Part shown: positions 10,860-22,833 of the stretch, piece after piece | How the letters are laid out: each line of letters starts with the position of its first letter | Position numbering within the stretch: position 1 is the stretch's first letter | Assembly: GCA_021234155.1 (NCBI GenBank) | Contig: JAJEKV010000047.1 | Coordinates: forward strand, 8,720,033-8,784,032 | DNA length: 64,000 bases | Reading direction: 5' to 3' | Origin: Isoetes taiwanensis | Lineage: Eukaryota; Streptophyta; Lycopodiopsida; Isoetales; Isoetaceae | Program-made: the position numbers and the translations under genes | Notes under the pieces: generated by a model | Told to the model about the DNA's origin: nothing | Databases searched by the model: none | What the model saw: only the letters and a program-made list of their open reading frames with translations

Positions 10860-12415
10860 CTTCTAAGAGTTTCTTTTCGCAGGCTGCTGCCATCATTAGT
10901 ATCATCAATGAGATGCCACAAACCTTCTTCAAGAACATTTTTCATCTTTGTTTTTCATACCTGGGCCCAACACCTTCCTTGTACACTTCTAAAGTGCTCA
11001 ATAATGAAGCACCAAACCTTGTTGATATCTTTCTAGTCTACACATTGTCCGAATAGATTTATAGTTCTGAAGCATACCAGACATAATATTGGGCTCACAT
11101 TTGAGAAAGTTGGAAGAATGCAGGATTGACTTCTCCTGTGCATTTACCCGCATAGGATCAATTATTTGGATGGATGGCACCATGCTCCTGTTCCTTGTGG
11201 TTTTGGAAGGCATTGTAACTCTGTAGGGCCATGTTCGTCACAATTTAACCTTATAGGAACACCATGGATGATATTTTAGAAACATAAGTTTTTTCCTTGA
11301 TTATAAAGATCTGTTTTGCTTGTTGCATGATGGTGCATTCTGTCTTAGCGTGATATGTTTTGTGTAAAACTATATTTCTCGTTTTCCTACAGTCTTTTAG
11401 ATTTGCAGTGTGCAAGGATCAGATACAAATGTATGGTTTTGTAAGCACTTGAGTAACAAATTCTATGTTGATCAATCATTGGCAACTAAATTGCATGCTA
11501 ACTAATTGATTGGCTAAATTTGTTGAGGTCCTTGGGCATAAATCAGATGGCTTTGTCACATGGAGTCTGACTGAGCTAGATTTCAGCTTCAGACTTTTCC
11601 ACATACAAGAATCCAGATAAGAGGAAGTTATGCCAGGTGGAAGCCAACTAGTCAACCAATGAACATTATGGTGGTCATGTAGCAAGACCCAGGAAGTTCA
11701 CAAAAGTGTGAAGTGCTAGACCTTTGCGTTGGCTATGAAGCCTCTCATCAGCTATCTGATTCAGCTGGCATTGGAGAAGAAGCAAAGGAGGAGGAGGAAA
11801 GTGGCTTCTCTGCACCCATGAAGGCTGGACACTGTCAGTGCAGATTTTAGAAAATGGGAAGAATGCATGGAGGCAGCAAAAGAAGATCAGTATGTGGTTT
11901 CATGTTGGAGGAAAATAGTGATTACTATGGCTTATCTTGCAGGCTGAGGCTGCTGTTTTAAAAGGAAGCTGCTAGTTGGGAATCTGATCCTAAACAGCTA
12001 AAACAGTCTGATCTGTTGCAAAACGCCGACTGAAAAACGGTCTGCTATGCTTCTTGGGCTCCTAAAATATTGTCGTTCAGAGTAAAAAATGACGAGTCAA
12101 ACAAAGAAACGAGGAAACCTATTTGTTCATTTATTGATTTAACGCATTCAAATCATTATTGTCTCTTTTCTTTCTCTTTCCTTGTGAATTTTGAATTGGA
12201 GCAAAGAATTAGTCTCGCAATTTATCTAGATCTGTTGTCAGATCTTAAAATGAAGAACCATCACCCGCAGGAGATTATTGCAATAGTCCATTGGTCTCCT
12301 GCAACAGATTTGCTGCTTGATGATCAGGTTTGTGTTCTTTGAACCTGGAGCTAAAGTGGAGCTAAATCCCTCGACCGCATTTGAAGGGTCGAGTTTGTTT
12401 TCTGATTGTAGGAAA
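10860..12415. other. 3' flank of PFD5 and gene-free stretch
   Basis: The first few hundred bases should contain the PFD5 3' UTR and polyadenylation site, but no signal is distinctive enough to place. The rest shows no domain, tRNA-like boxes or clear repeat. It ends at the CTTT-tailed 3' end of the next LINE. Confidence 0.5.
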
Positions 12416-12416
12416 G

Positions 12417-14338
12417 AAAGAAAGAAAGAAAGAATGATTTTTTTATCGTCCACTGAGACCAATCGGCCTATGGGACCCAGAAGGAGTGCAACAAATTTAT
12501 TACTGTCCGGGTTAAAAAAACCCGCCCCGAAAGGTTTTCGAGGGAAAAACCGTGGCATAAGAATGCTGTCAAACTGTAAAAGTATACATCATCATGAAAT
12601 AAATGTATATATACATGTCAAGTGTGTGCCCGAGGACATAGCTGATCTCGCATGTCCAAAACCTCCTGAAGGGATGATCCCAGCACACGTACGGAAGCCG
12701 TGCTCAATGTCACATGTAGCGGCTGGCCAGGCCTGACCAACTCATCGTAGCGCGTCCGGATTTGATCATATGCTGGGCAACTTTGAAGGGTATGAGATTC
12801 ATCCTCAATGACTCCCATTTGGCAGCATTGACAAAGCTGTCCTGGCGTGGCTCACCAATCCATCTGCCCGTCTCAATTCGAAGATGGTGTGCTCCTGTGT
12901 TGATGGAGGCAATGAGCCTGCGCCTTTTCATGGGCAAGTGGGTACGCAGATAGCTTTGCGGGCCTCGTTCCAATGTAGGATTTATATGGCGCTGGTAGTG
13001 TGCTGTCTTGACCTGTTCAAGGGCACTGGCATCCCAAAGCTTGCTGAGGAAGCAAGCGTCAAGATATTGACTCGAGCTATGACGATCTGCCTCTGTTTGC
13101 ACATATATGCATCTGTCCTCTTGCACATTCCTTCTAGCCAACCATTGAGCTCTCTTTTCCCCCCAGCAGGCCTTGAGGCGCTGCGACCCCATTGCCATGA
13201 TATAAGCTAGGTTAGGGAGACGAGCATCGTCCATATTGACCACCTTCTGAAAATAGACAATGTGGCGATCAAGGGCCGCCGTCTGAAGAGGCAAGAATCC
13301 CGTCTCCTGCAGTAGAATTTGATATGGGACTGTGGACTTCACCCCTAGTGCTCGTACCAAGAAGGCTTTCTGCACCTGCTCCAAGTCATTCCAAGTAGCG
13401 AGGGATACTACTGGGCCCCATATTTCAACCCCATATAAAAGGACAAGCTCCACTAAGACCTTGAACATGTGTGGTTGATGGGCCCAATCATACAACTCCG
13501 CTCTATGACTATTGTTTTGCATTGCATATAGTGCTTTCCAGCACGCCGTCACGCATAGTATGGATGTGTCCCAGTGCATAGTAGAAGGAAACTCGACTCC
13601 CAAATATTTGTATGTGAATGCCACTTCCACATCCTGCCCTCGGTAACTGAAGAAGGGGATCCTCGGCTGACGTGAGGATGATATGAGAACCACCTTATTC
13701 TTGGCCAGGTTGACGCGTATATCAGTCGCTTGACAGTTGCATGTCTGCTGGTGTGTAAGCTAGGAGGCCCACATCATCAGCATATATTAACTGCCTGATG
13801 ATCTGGTGGAGAAGATGAGCTCCGCCGCCCCCATTATCAGCAAGCCAGCTCTTCAATTGATCAATGTAAAGCTCAAACAATGTTGGGGAGAGAGGGCATC
13901 CCTGACGAACCCCGATACTACTATCAAATAGTTGGCTTGTCGGCTGCAACCAACCCGAGCATCTTTCATATAGCCTATACACTGCATTCTGCAAATCCAC
14001 AGGAACCCACAGCTGTCGCAATCTTGCCCATAGTTTTTCCCCGCAGGTCAAGCATATCAACCGCCGCAAAAATCCATGAAGCAACAATATAGATCCTGAC
14101 GGCGGTTCCTGCTGTCTTCAACCAGAGTTCGCAACGTGAGGATGTGGTCAATGGTTGAGTGTCGGAAGTCGAAACATGCAGGTGAGAGCCCGCACCTCGC
14201 GCCTCGCCTTGACCCGTCCAACCGGCTTTCGAGAATCCCAGCAAGCAGTTTTGCAAACATCGATAAGTGGATTGACTTCTTTATTATAGATATATACAAG
14301 AAATATATAGTGGTGGCCTTGAAACTTTCTTTTCTCAA
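12417..14338 (-). mobile_element. 5'-truncated LINE with RT and CTTT-repeat tail
   Basis: Read on the - strand. The RT fingers and decayed motif A (HSTIDHILTLRTL, CCFMDF) lie at 14338-14057. Motif B (GVRQGCPLSPTLFELYIDQL) and motif C (LIYADDVGLLA) lie at 14087-13722. A 327-codon frame at 13693-12710 holds FTYKYLGVEF and the thumb/connection region. A terminal zinc-binding segment (GVIEDESHTLQSCPAYDQI) lies at 12818-12618. Frames change twice, so the copy is inactive. The 3' UTR (about 12617-12440) contains CCTCGAAAACCTTTCGGGGC and ends GTGGACGATAAAA followed by four to five CTTT units. A tetranucleotide tail instead of poly-A differs from plant L1 elements. The endonuclease half is missing at the 5' side, the usual result of incomplete reverse transcription. 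Confidence 0.88.
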
Positions 14339-14512
14339 CTAATTTTTTGGTCGCCGGAATGTTTTTTATGCGTCAGATTTGCCTGTGCCTCTCTCTAATA
14401 TGTAACCTGCTTGCAGATCAGAATTCCTTGGAGCTATAGGGTGGTTGCATGCGGTTTTCAAGTCTGACGTACATGAGAGTTAATTTCATGTCGGCACTAT
14501 TTTGCTGTGGTT

Positions 14513-14760
14513 GTTGTCCACGGTATCTTCCGATCAGTTTTTTTCAGGAGGAAGCACATCAAACACGGGTACGTTTTCGAATTTGGAAGCAGAGAATCTA
14601 GGATGCTTATGTGGCTTGCAAGGCAAGTCCCTTGCTCATGGTATCTCCCGATCAGTCTTTTGTAGCAGGAAGCACATCAAACACATCAGGCATGGGTATG
14701 CTTTCGAGTTTGGAGGCTAGAATCTAGGATGCTTAAGTGGCTTGTAGGACAAGTCCCTTG
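14513..14760. repeat. Two-copy tandem repeat, unit about 120 bp
   Basis: The block 14513-14637 (GGTATCTTCCGATCAG, GGAAGCACATCAAACAC, GAATCTAGGATGCTTA, CAAGTCCCTTGCTC) recurs at 14638-14760 with about 15-20% differences. No coding content is recognised. Confidence 0.85.
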
Positions 14761-15251
14761 CTCTAGCCATGTCTCTGAGCATATAGTTGATGAGGAAGGC
14801 AAACCTACGGAGAGCATTGTTGCTAGAATTCTAAGGTCGGTTCACTAGCCACTGAATTCTGGTGCGCATGCTTTGCCCCACGATAACAGTTTTGTCAAGG
14901 TTGCTTTCTAACAATTAGAATTGGGTGTGAATAGCGTGCACTACAATTTAAGGCTTCTCGCTGAAGCTTGCTAGCATAGTATTGGCTAGGGAAGGAAGAA
15001 AGGAAAGCCGAGGAACTTGCCAACATTGTGGTTGCTCAGCAAAATACCAAAGATGAGTTGAGAAAATAGAAGGATGTATGGCAGCATGGAAAGTGGGGAG
15101 AGGATTCCAGGGGGTCCCGCGATCGGCAGGTGCCGGGAGCGGGTCCTGGAATCGTCGACCCATTTTCTATCTGCCACAAAATGGCAAATGCGAGCTTACC
15201 TGTGCGTGATCTGTTGAGCAGAATCATGCTACCACTTTCCATTCCGGAGGC

Positions 15252-15335
15252 AGAATCTGCAAGCCAGTTGCCATTTTGTAACGAGAAAGCAGAAGCAAGT
15301 TGCCATTTTGTAATGAGAAAGCAGAAGCAAGCTGA
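15252..15335. repeat. Short tandem repeat, unit about 33 bp
   Basis: CAGTTGCCATTTTGTAACGA plus GAAAGCAGAAGCAAG is followed by a near-identical second copy. A related CCACAAAATGGCAAATG lies inverted at about 15174-15190. Confidence 0.75.
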
Positions 15336-15339
15336 GAAA

Positions 15340-17056
15340 TAGAACAGGAGGAGGAAAGTGAGAGAAACGCAGACTTGAAGAGAGGGGGAAGCAAAGAAAG
15401 AGGAGGAAGAAAGGAAGGGCAGAAATAGAAATGAAAAGTCCAATGTGTTGGACGTGTGTCACCATCATTATCAGTGGTCGTGACATTTGGAATGATGTAT
15501 GGTAGGTATAGTGGTTGTGGAAAGAGGATCTGAGCTCGATTACCTTCATCTGCAATATGTCTTTCGCTTTTGTCTTACAAACCCAGCTGCCGTCAATGTT
15601 AGGGTGAAGCAATCACTAGATTAGGTAGTATATAGGCCTCCAGGCGATGTCATCATTTGCAAAGCCCTAAAAGACACATGCTTGCACTTTTTATAGGGCA
15701 TGATACACGATTATTTGAAAGATCTAGAAAATTACACTATAAGTCATGTGCAAAAGGTGATTTCCACTTGCTGGAGTTATCTGACAAACGCATCTCCTCT
15801 ACAAACCAGGTTAGTTTGATAATTATTGATTTTGGACAGTGTTTTGGTAAATGGCCCATAACCTATAAAGTGATATAGTGCATTATGCAATATCAGGTTG
15901 TCCATTGGTACTTAAGGCCCACTATGCCCTATGTACTTCACATTTTAAAATCCTAATAATATGTCAGGTCTTGAACTAGTCCACTGTACTATCTCTAGAA
16001 TTATGTGCTAATGCGGATATGGTATTTGGTCCAGTGCACCTTATACTATTTAAATATAGATGATACAATCCTACTTTTCTTATAAAAAGAGGTGTCCTAC
16101 ATCCCAGGGGGTGGGGTGGGGAGGAGAGAATATTCTCCTTGAATCTTCAAATGATGGAAGCTATGATGGCACTTCTAATTGCATTTTGAATATTGTCTCT
16201 GAAAAGAAGTTAAGTTTTGGAGATTGTTGAGCTATTTCCCATAGATAGAAATATGGGATTGAACATTTTGTGCTAAATTAATTTGACAAGGATTGTATTG
16301 GGGAATGTTGGTAGAATTTGACCTTTGGGGCATGAGATATATATATGTATAACTTAAAGTAGTATGGGGTAAGGTCCATGCTAAGATGCAAACATGTAAT
16401 ATGAGCTATTACAAATGAAGCAAATGAGCTTAGGGCATACAAGATGGGATATGTGCCTTAAATGCCACTATAATAGAATAGAATCATGCATAAAGGCATA
16501 AATGCAAGCTTGTTTCTATCTTTTGATGTACACAATTATTTATGGCACATTAAATAACTTTTGGTTGCAAAGATATCGTACCATATTTGCTTTTTAGCTG
16601 AGTGGTGCAATGGATACTTTTGTTTAGGGGAACTTAAGACCGTATATGTATATTGCTTTAATGTGAATGTGAGATTTCTTTGCCTTAAAAAAACATTGGC
16701 ATAACATGTACTATAAATAACGGCCTCACTATGGATTGTGGGCATGGATTTTAATAATGGTTATAGCCTATGTGCCCTTAGAGAATGGAAAACGTTGGCA
16801 TACTATTCAAATAATATAAATGAGCCACTTGAGTTTCTTTGCATGCATGCACTATGCATGCATGCAATACTTTTGTAGAAAGAAAGGAAAAAATGTTTCT
16901 CATCTATATATGATCTTTTACCCCACGTTTCTTTATGTTTCAAAGGGGGAATGGAGCATTACTATACCATGATAAGGTATACATTAATAATAATGTATTC
17001 TTGTATTTTTGTATTTTGATAAAATACCAAAAATCGGATTTTTAGGAATGGACGTC
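15340..17056. other. Gene-free stretch with a perfect GCATGC palindrome
   Basis: No coding motif. At 16839-16867 TTGCATGCATGCA is followed by CTA and its exact inverse, a 13-bp stem built of overlapping CATGCA units. CATGCA is the RY motif bound by plant B3 factors, but nothing nearby shows this one is used. AT-rich repeats occupy the rest. Confidence 0.5.
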
Positions 17057-17059
17057 TCA

Positions 17060-18360
17060 GGGTGATTTTCCACTATGTGGATGTCTTATTTTTTAGCCAA
17101 TAAAATTTTTGCACATCAGAAAAAAAAATAAGATCGTTTTTCTACTGCCGTAAATGCGACATGTCGCAACCCTGTTCCGTACGAGTTTCTAGTCTTATTT
17201 TATTCCGGGGGAAATCCCCCGGAAGAGAATGCGACTCGACACAATAACCAATAGGAGATCTTCGTGGCCGAAAACTTAGCAAAACTGAAAGCGGGACAAT
17301 TTCTTGCCAAAATCAGAGACATTTTTTCCCTCCATCGAAATTCTCCATTCCGTGAGCGCTTTCATCATCATCATCCGAGCTTCTGGAACAGGTTAGCAAT
17401 ACTTCCAATTTACTTTCAGAGATTGTTTTCGGGATTAGGAGACATCATAATGTGCTTTTTTATAATGTGCTGTTTTGTTTTATGCACGTAAATTCTAAAT
17501 TGAATTCGATATATTGCTTCTATTGTAAGCAATTGCTTCTTACGCAAGAAGTCTAGAGAAATTTTCGCATATATTATAATTGTAGAATTCATTATCATGA
17601 AAATTTTAGTTTTGAGTTTTAATCTTCCTTGTTGCTTGCACTTCTTTCCAGACATGGCTGGATTTGAACCATACAATCAAATATCTCAATCAAGTTACTC
17701 CTCTTTTGTTCCACTATCTCAAGACATGGATGAGAATTCCCTCGACATGCCAACACCTCCTCGTTGTTCACTATCCATATCGATCACATTAGTCAGTCCA
17801 CATTATCCATACGCTGTGCGTTCAACATTTCCTGAAATTTCTGAAATGCCTACTCCTGCCAACATATTCACTTGTCCACCTGTGTTTCATAATGATGCAC
17901 CAAACTCCCAGGGTGTTTCCCATGAACCATGTGATAAAAAAAAGCGAGGCCGTAAACCAAAAGCTGCTAAAACACCAGCAGGAGATATTGTAAAGGGTAG
18001 GGGCACTAACTGGAAGGATCATTGGGTCGATACTGCAAGAAGGGACGCATTAGCTAGAGCTTTGTATGAAGTAAACAAATGCAGTGGAATTGCAAATATG
18101 GAGGATGATTGATATGGATTTGTGCAGTAAACTACATAAAGTGTTGCTACGTTGAATTAAAATGAAAAGGAATTGTCTCATGTTACGTAGTGGAAAATGT
18201 AAACTTTTAAGACATGTCTTATATTATTGAGACATGTCTTATTTTTTATAATGAAAAAATGATAAAAATAAGACACGTCTTAAACATGATGTGGCATCAT
18301 AAAATGGTGTCATATAATTATATGACAGTCCTAAAATGTGACTGTAGTAGAAAATCACCC
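17060..18360 (+). mobile_element. PIF/Harbinger-like element, 1.3 kb
   Basis: Terminal inverted repeats GGGTGATTTTCCACTA (17060-17075) and TAGTAGAAAATCACCC (18345-18360) differ at one position. The flanking trinucleotide TCA is present at 17057-17059 and 18361-18363, a 3-bp target-site duplication as made by PIF/Harbinger-type transposases. A 20-bp palindrome (TGTCATATAATTATATGACA) lies near the right end at 18308-18327. Inside is one reading frame with an AT-hook. No DDE transposase is present, so the element is non-autonomous. Its TIR resembles that of the larger element at 20035-23642. Confidence 0.8.
17654..18112 (+). CDS. AT-hook protein with Myb-like N-terminal block, inside a Harbinger-like element
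   Basis: The 152-codon frame starts at the first ATG after a likely splice acceptor (CTTTCCAG at 17644-17651). A donor-like GTTAGC near 17391 suggests a leader intron. Residues 1-90 are Ser/Pro-rich and low in complexity. Residues about 94-104 read DKKKRGRKPKA, a canonical AT-hook that binds the minor groove of AT-rich DNA. The next block, GRGTNWKDHWVDTARRDALA, looks like the beginning of a Myb/SANT-like domain as in Harbinger ORF1 proteins, but the frame stops before a full domain is made. It may be a truncated DNA-binding partner or a decayed one. Confidence 0.5.
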   Translation: MAGFEPYNQISQSSYSSFVPLSQDMDENSLDMPTPPRCSLSISITLVSPHYPYAVRSTFPEISEMPTPANIFTCPPVFHNDAPNSQGVSHEPCDKKKRGRKPKAAKTPAGDIVKGRGTNWKDHWVDTARRDALARALYEVNKCSGIANMEDD

Positions 18361-19490
18361 TCATTTTCCTATGAAACATTAGGGTCTCTGTGATGGCGGC
18401 CAACATATTTGGGGAGCTGGATTTGGCTTACACAAAAGAGGCTAGGAGGAGACACATTTGCCTTAAATGGCATTTGGGCATTTGCAAGGACGGTGATCAG
18501 CGGCCTTGGAGCTTGTTGCTTGTGCACTCTTTCTGACAAACAGATTGTGGAGCATTCCTGGCAAGCTCTACTTTTTGCTATAGCTTATGGCAAGCTCTGA
18601 ATGGAACAGATTCAGCTGGATATTCTTGCCCTACAACTGTTTTTTTCTTCAAGGATTCTGCTTTGAAATGATTTTGCAAAGTTCTTATGGATATGAGACA
18701 AAGGTACCATTTTTGCTTAAAGATACGCTTTGTGCCATAATGTTGATATAGATTGGGCAGTACATCTGATATAGATGGAATATACAACCAATATAGCAAG
18801 GATTTAATAATATGAATTGATAACAAGCTTGTCGGATATGGCAGATCTGTGGTTCAACTGGAATAATAATTCAATGATCGATGGCAAACTATGGATAGCA
18901 AGCACGACTCTATTCAGGTTCTTGAATACATTCCAGTTTGTTCTAGATAATTCTATTACATGATGGGATAAGATTGATAAAAGAATAGTCAGGCACTATT
19001 TGTGGTACGCTGTTATGATTGATGCACAGATCCATTGTTTTTATAATTACATACTTCCATAGCATGTTTTACGTTGCCATAGTGCTCTTAAACAATCAAG
19101 GGCTTTGAAAATGTAGCAAAGTAACTTTTTTGAGATTCTCTTCCTGAAATATGGCTTGACAACTTGGATGGAATTGCAAATAAGATTTCTTTGAGATAGT
19201 GTATCCGAGGTTGAGCCTATAAACTATTAGTGATATTTGTACAGCTGGAATATTTGCCATAGAAAGTAGTGGCATTTGTTTAATGCTTTAAGATGATTTT
19301 ATAACTATCATTTGGATCTAAACCAGTTTTTGAAGTGGTTTTTAAGGCTTTGAGCTTAAGTCATGAGCATGTCTAAAACAGGACATGTTGGTGTGAAAGT
19401 TGCCTATATGCTTGACTTGGTTTGATTTATTGTTGAAAACCTGATATAGATAAATTCTTTGGTTAATCTAAATTGGAAATATTTATATAC
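18361..19490. other. Gene-free stretch
   Basis: AT-rich sequence between the small Harbinger-like element and the segmental duplication. No domain, repeat or RNA gene was recognised. Confidence 0.5.
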
Positions 19491-21036
19491 AAAGTTTTTT
19501 TTTTTTTAACTATTGACACCATTAGGTGATTATCCAATATGATCTGGTAATAGATACAAATGGAGATATAGGAATATAGAGTTGAGCATTGAAATATTGA
19601 CATCCACATTTGTAACTGACTGGAACATTTGTTGCTTAGAAATTGTAATGTTAACTTGGCCTTCTCTAGAGAGCATGGGGAATATGTTACTTTAAACATG
19701 GATGTTGGCTTATTTATGAAAATATCTAAACCTATGAATTTGAATCTTTTGCATGCTTTAAATGCATGTTTCATCCAAGCCCATAAAGTTTAACCTTTTA
19801 CATGCATCTTTAAATGCATGTTAGGCACTTGGCATTTAGCAAGCCAAGAAAGGCTTGCTTGCAAGAATTATTTACTTTGGTACCTCCATGAAAAGGTCTT
19901 ACATCTGTACCATCATGACACGTACCTTCTAACCATTGGATATGCATGTAAAAGCTAAAAGATATATGGAATGACATGCAACTATGGTAGACTAGTTTGG
20001 ATTCCTTAAAATATTGGAAGAATAAATATATTTAGGGTGAGATTCCACTACCGTGCGTACCCATTAATTTACGTGGCACTAAAGTCACTCGAAATAACCG
20101 AGTTTTTTTACGTCTATCATTCAACGAACGAGGGCACTTTAATATTTTAATGCCACGTCGTTATTGCCACATATTGTTCATAGAAAAACCTGCGACAGAA
20201 ACTTTCAAGCGAGGAAAGGATTCGATCAAACAGAGACGGTAGCGAATCGAAAGGCTTCTTCCTCCCGTGCCTTCAAAATAGGTATGCAAGTTCTATTTTT
20301 TCTGTTTCAGTGGATTCTCTTGTGTTCTATAGTTTAGTAACAGAACAATACGGAATTCTCAGGCCATTAGAAACTGGTGAAATGGAAGTATTTGATAAGG
20401 AAACGATTGAGAACCAGGGAGATTCGCCATAAGCAAGATTCGCCATAGGGCTGTCATCTGCATGCAATTTCTCTTTGGTATTTGTGGACATAATTTAGTT
20501 GCTATTTATCTGCTTCATTAGTCTATTGACAATTGAGAAGTATTGCTCTATTGTTGAAAGCCTTTTCAAATAATGTAATGCACCATTTGTTTTTACAATG
20601 TCCAGATTTCTAATGTTGTATGCAATGGAGCAGGGACAGGGTTTTTTTCTTCTGGAGAGTGCATCTTCTTATTTGATATTGCGTAGTTGCTTTGTTTTGT
20701 ACCATGAAAATCCATTGAATAGTTTGGTCTTATTGAATACTTATTGAATAGTCTCTACATTCGTATGTTCCATCCCAACACTGAACTACAGCTTTTAAAC
20801 TTCATTTACAACTTAGTTTTAAGATGAATCTGCAGGTCAGTCTGTTGGGCAAGATAAATGAAAGGTCACCTGGTCTGTCTGGTGGTAAAAATGTCATCAT
20901 TGTTCACAAGGTTGTTCGTATGGAAGACAAGAAATTATGATGTATTGGCAATGGGGCTATGATCACATGATACGATAAATTTTGAAGCAATATACCCTCG
21001 AGAACTCTCCAATGCCAAGCTTGCGTAGTAAGACTA

Positions 21037-21495
21037 GTGGCACCACCAAAGTCGGACCCTCGGACTAGTTTCAACACAAGTGAAAGAAACAAATTTGGAT
21101 ATTTGGATCCCGACTATCTTGGACATACAAGCCGACAACTAAAAGTGACGATACTCTTTTGGCGCCCCGATGGTAGAAATATTCGAGGAAGGGCCAATAG
21201 AGTTGGGAAGGCCGCGAGGAGTTTAATTACGAAGAAGATGGGTATGTTCTCTTTTGGATATTTCGAATGTGGTCTGTATCATAAGCAACTTATTTAAAAA
21301 CTTTCGCTATATATGGCCGGGCATTTAAGAAATTTGTGGAAGGCAAATTGAATGAAGTCCTGGATCCAAAGCTGGAAAGGACACAGAACATTCTTTCTAC
21401 GTTTGAGAAGTTGGCAGAACATCTAAAAATAAGAGACCAACAATGAAGGAAGCAAGTGAGAAGCTGTCTTATTTTAGAAGGGACTTTCAAAAGTG
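21037..21495 (+). pseudogene. Receptor-like (wall-associated type) kinase fragment
   Basis: The C-lobe of a protein kinase is recognisable in three pieces. FGYLDPDYLG at 21097-21130 is the activation-segment end found in wall-associated and related receptor kinases. GKLNEVLDPKLE with ILSTFEKLAEHL follows at about 21340-21430. KRPTMKEASEKLSYFRR, subdomain XI with its conserved Arg, lies at about 21434-21490 in another frame and ends at a stop. The N-lobe, the HRD catalytic loop and DFG are absent or unreadable. It lies wholly inside the Harbinger-like element, so it is best read as captured host sequence with no kinase activity. Confidence 0.75.
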
Positions 21496-22398
21496 AATTA
21501 TCACGGACACCAACTCAAGAGGATCATCATTGCATAGCCCATTTCAACCCAATGTTGGACCCTTCCAACATCCATATGAGTTACCACAACAAAATTAAGA
21601 ACATAAAAGTGATCCCCAAATGAAAAATATAAGGAGAGTTTTAATGAGATACAATATGTTATGATCCAATACAAATCTGTCATGTTGACATACCAATTAA
21701 CTGTACTAGATTGCAGAGTACGTATCTCCTGTTGTATCTTCTGGCATAAAGATTATAAAAAGCCAGTTTTAAGTATCTTCGGGCTTTCTATTCTCAGCTA
21801 AATCCAGCATTTCGATTCTCAACTAAAGGGACTGATGGTCATTTAAATGATGGTCTGCAACGTTTGCAAATGGATGACTTGGGGCTTCAAACAATAGTGA
21901 TTCTATATCTAGATGCAATGTGTTATTGCATAGTTGCTGTACATTTTTGTCGCCATACCAATTCTGAACGAAAGGATTAAGTAGGAAAATCAATTTCTCT
22001 ACATTCTTATAGTCCATCCCAGCACTGAACTAAATGATATAATAGCGAGAATGCAATCGAATGAATCAATCAATTATACTTCTGCAAAAAATACTAATGA
22101 TGTAAAACAGTGCAAGGTCTTTGCTTATTTATAAGATCCAAACTCTATGGTTTCAAATTCGTATGGTCCATCCCAACACTGAACTAAATGATAAGATTAG
22201 GTCCAAGCATTTGGGTCCAAGCAGAACTCAATGACTTTTTCTTGTTGTTTTAGTAGTATACAAAAGGGATTCATTACAAGCGAGGATTCATTACATACAT
22301 TGATCCCCAAATAATGAGATACAATATGAGATACAATATGTTATGATTCAAGCAAAGATATCTTGACAATTAATGACAAGGGCTTCAAAGTTGGGATG

Positions 22399-22833
22399 TT
22401 ATAGCAACTGATAGACAGTCAGCCTCATATTTAACCTGTCAGCATGATCTTTGTGGTCAGCCTCTATTTGCTTCCTCAGTTGTAGCACAGCGATAAATCC
22501 ATACATTTCAATCAGGTGATTTTGTATGTATATGGCTCCTTCAATCCCATTTGCAATAATAAAAGCATGTAACCATTTTCCCTGCGCCAGAACGTTTTTG
22601 GCTCCATAAAGTCTTAATGCAGAACTACATTGCTTAGCCAACATCACAATTTTTGTGATTGATAGAAACAGCTCAGATGCTTCATCTAGCATGCCACATG
22701 TGCAAAGATTACTGATAATAGAATTATACGTTGTCTGTCTAGGCACAGATTGCAGCTTCAAAAGTTTATGAAAAATGACATAAACTTTATCAAGCGGTGT
22801 TAACTCCATGATCATTACCTTGTGCAGAAACAC
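22399..22833 (-). pseudogene. Pentatricopeptide repeat (PPR) protein fragment
   Basis: The - strand frame contains TTYNSIISNLCTCGMLDEAS, a PPR motif, followed about 25 residues later by LAQGKWLHAFIIANGIEG and YIQNHLIEMYG, the typical GKxLHAxIIxxG...NxLIxMY spacing of PLS-class PPR proteins of plant organelles. Only about two motifs are present, against ten or more in an intact protein. The first methionine at 22833 is not a credible natural start. The piece lies inside the Harbinger-like element on the opposite strand to the kinase fragment, indicating a separate capture. Confidence 0.75.

Noticed and set aside
12762-13210. + strand frames across the LINE at 12.4-14.3 kb
   Set aside because: They are antisense to clear RT and C-terminal domains on the - strand.
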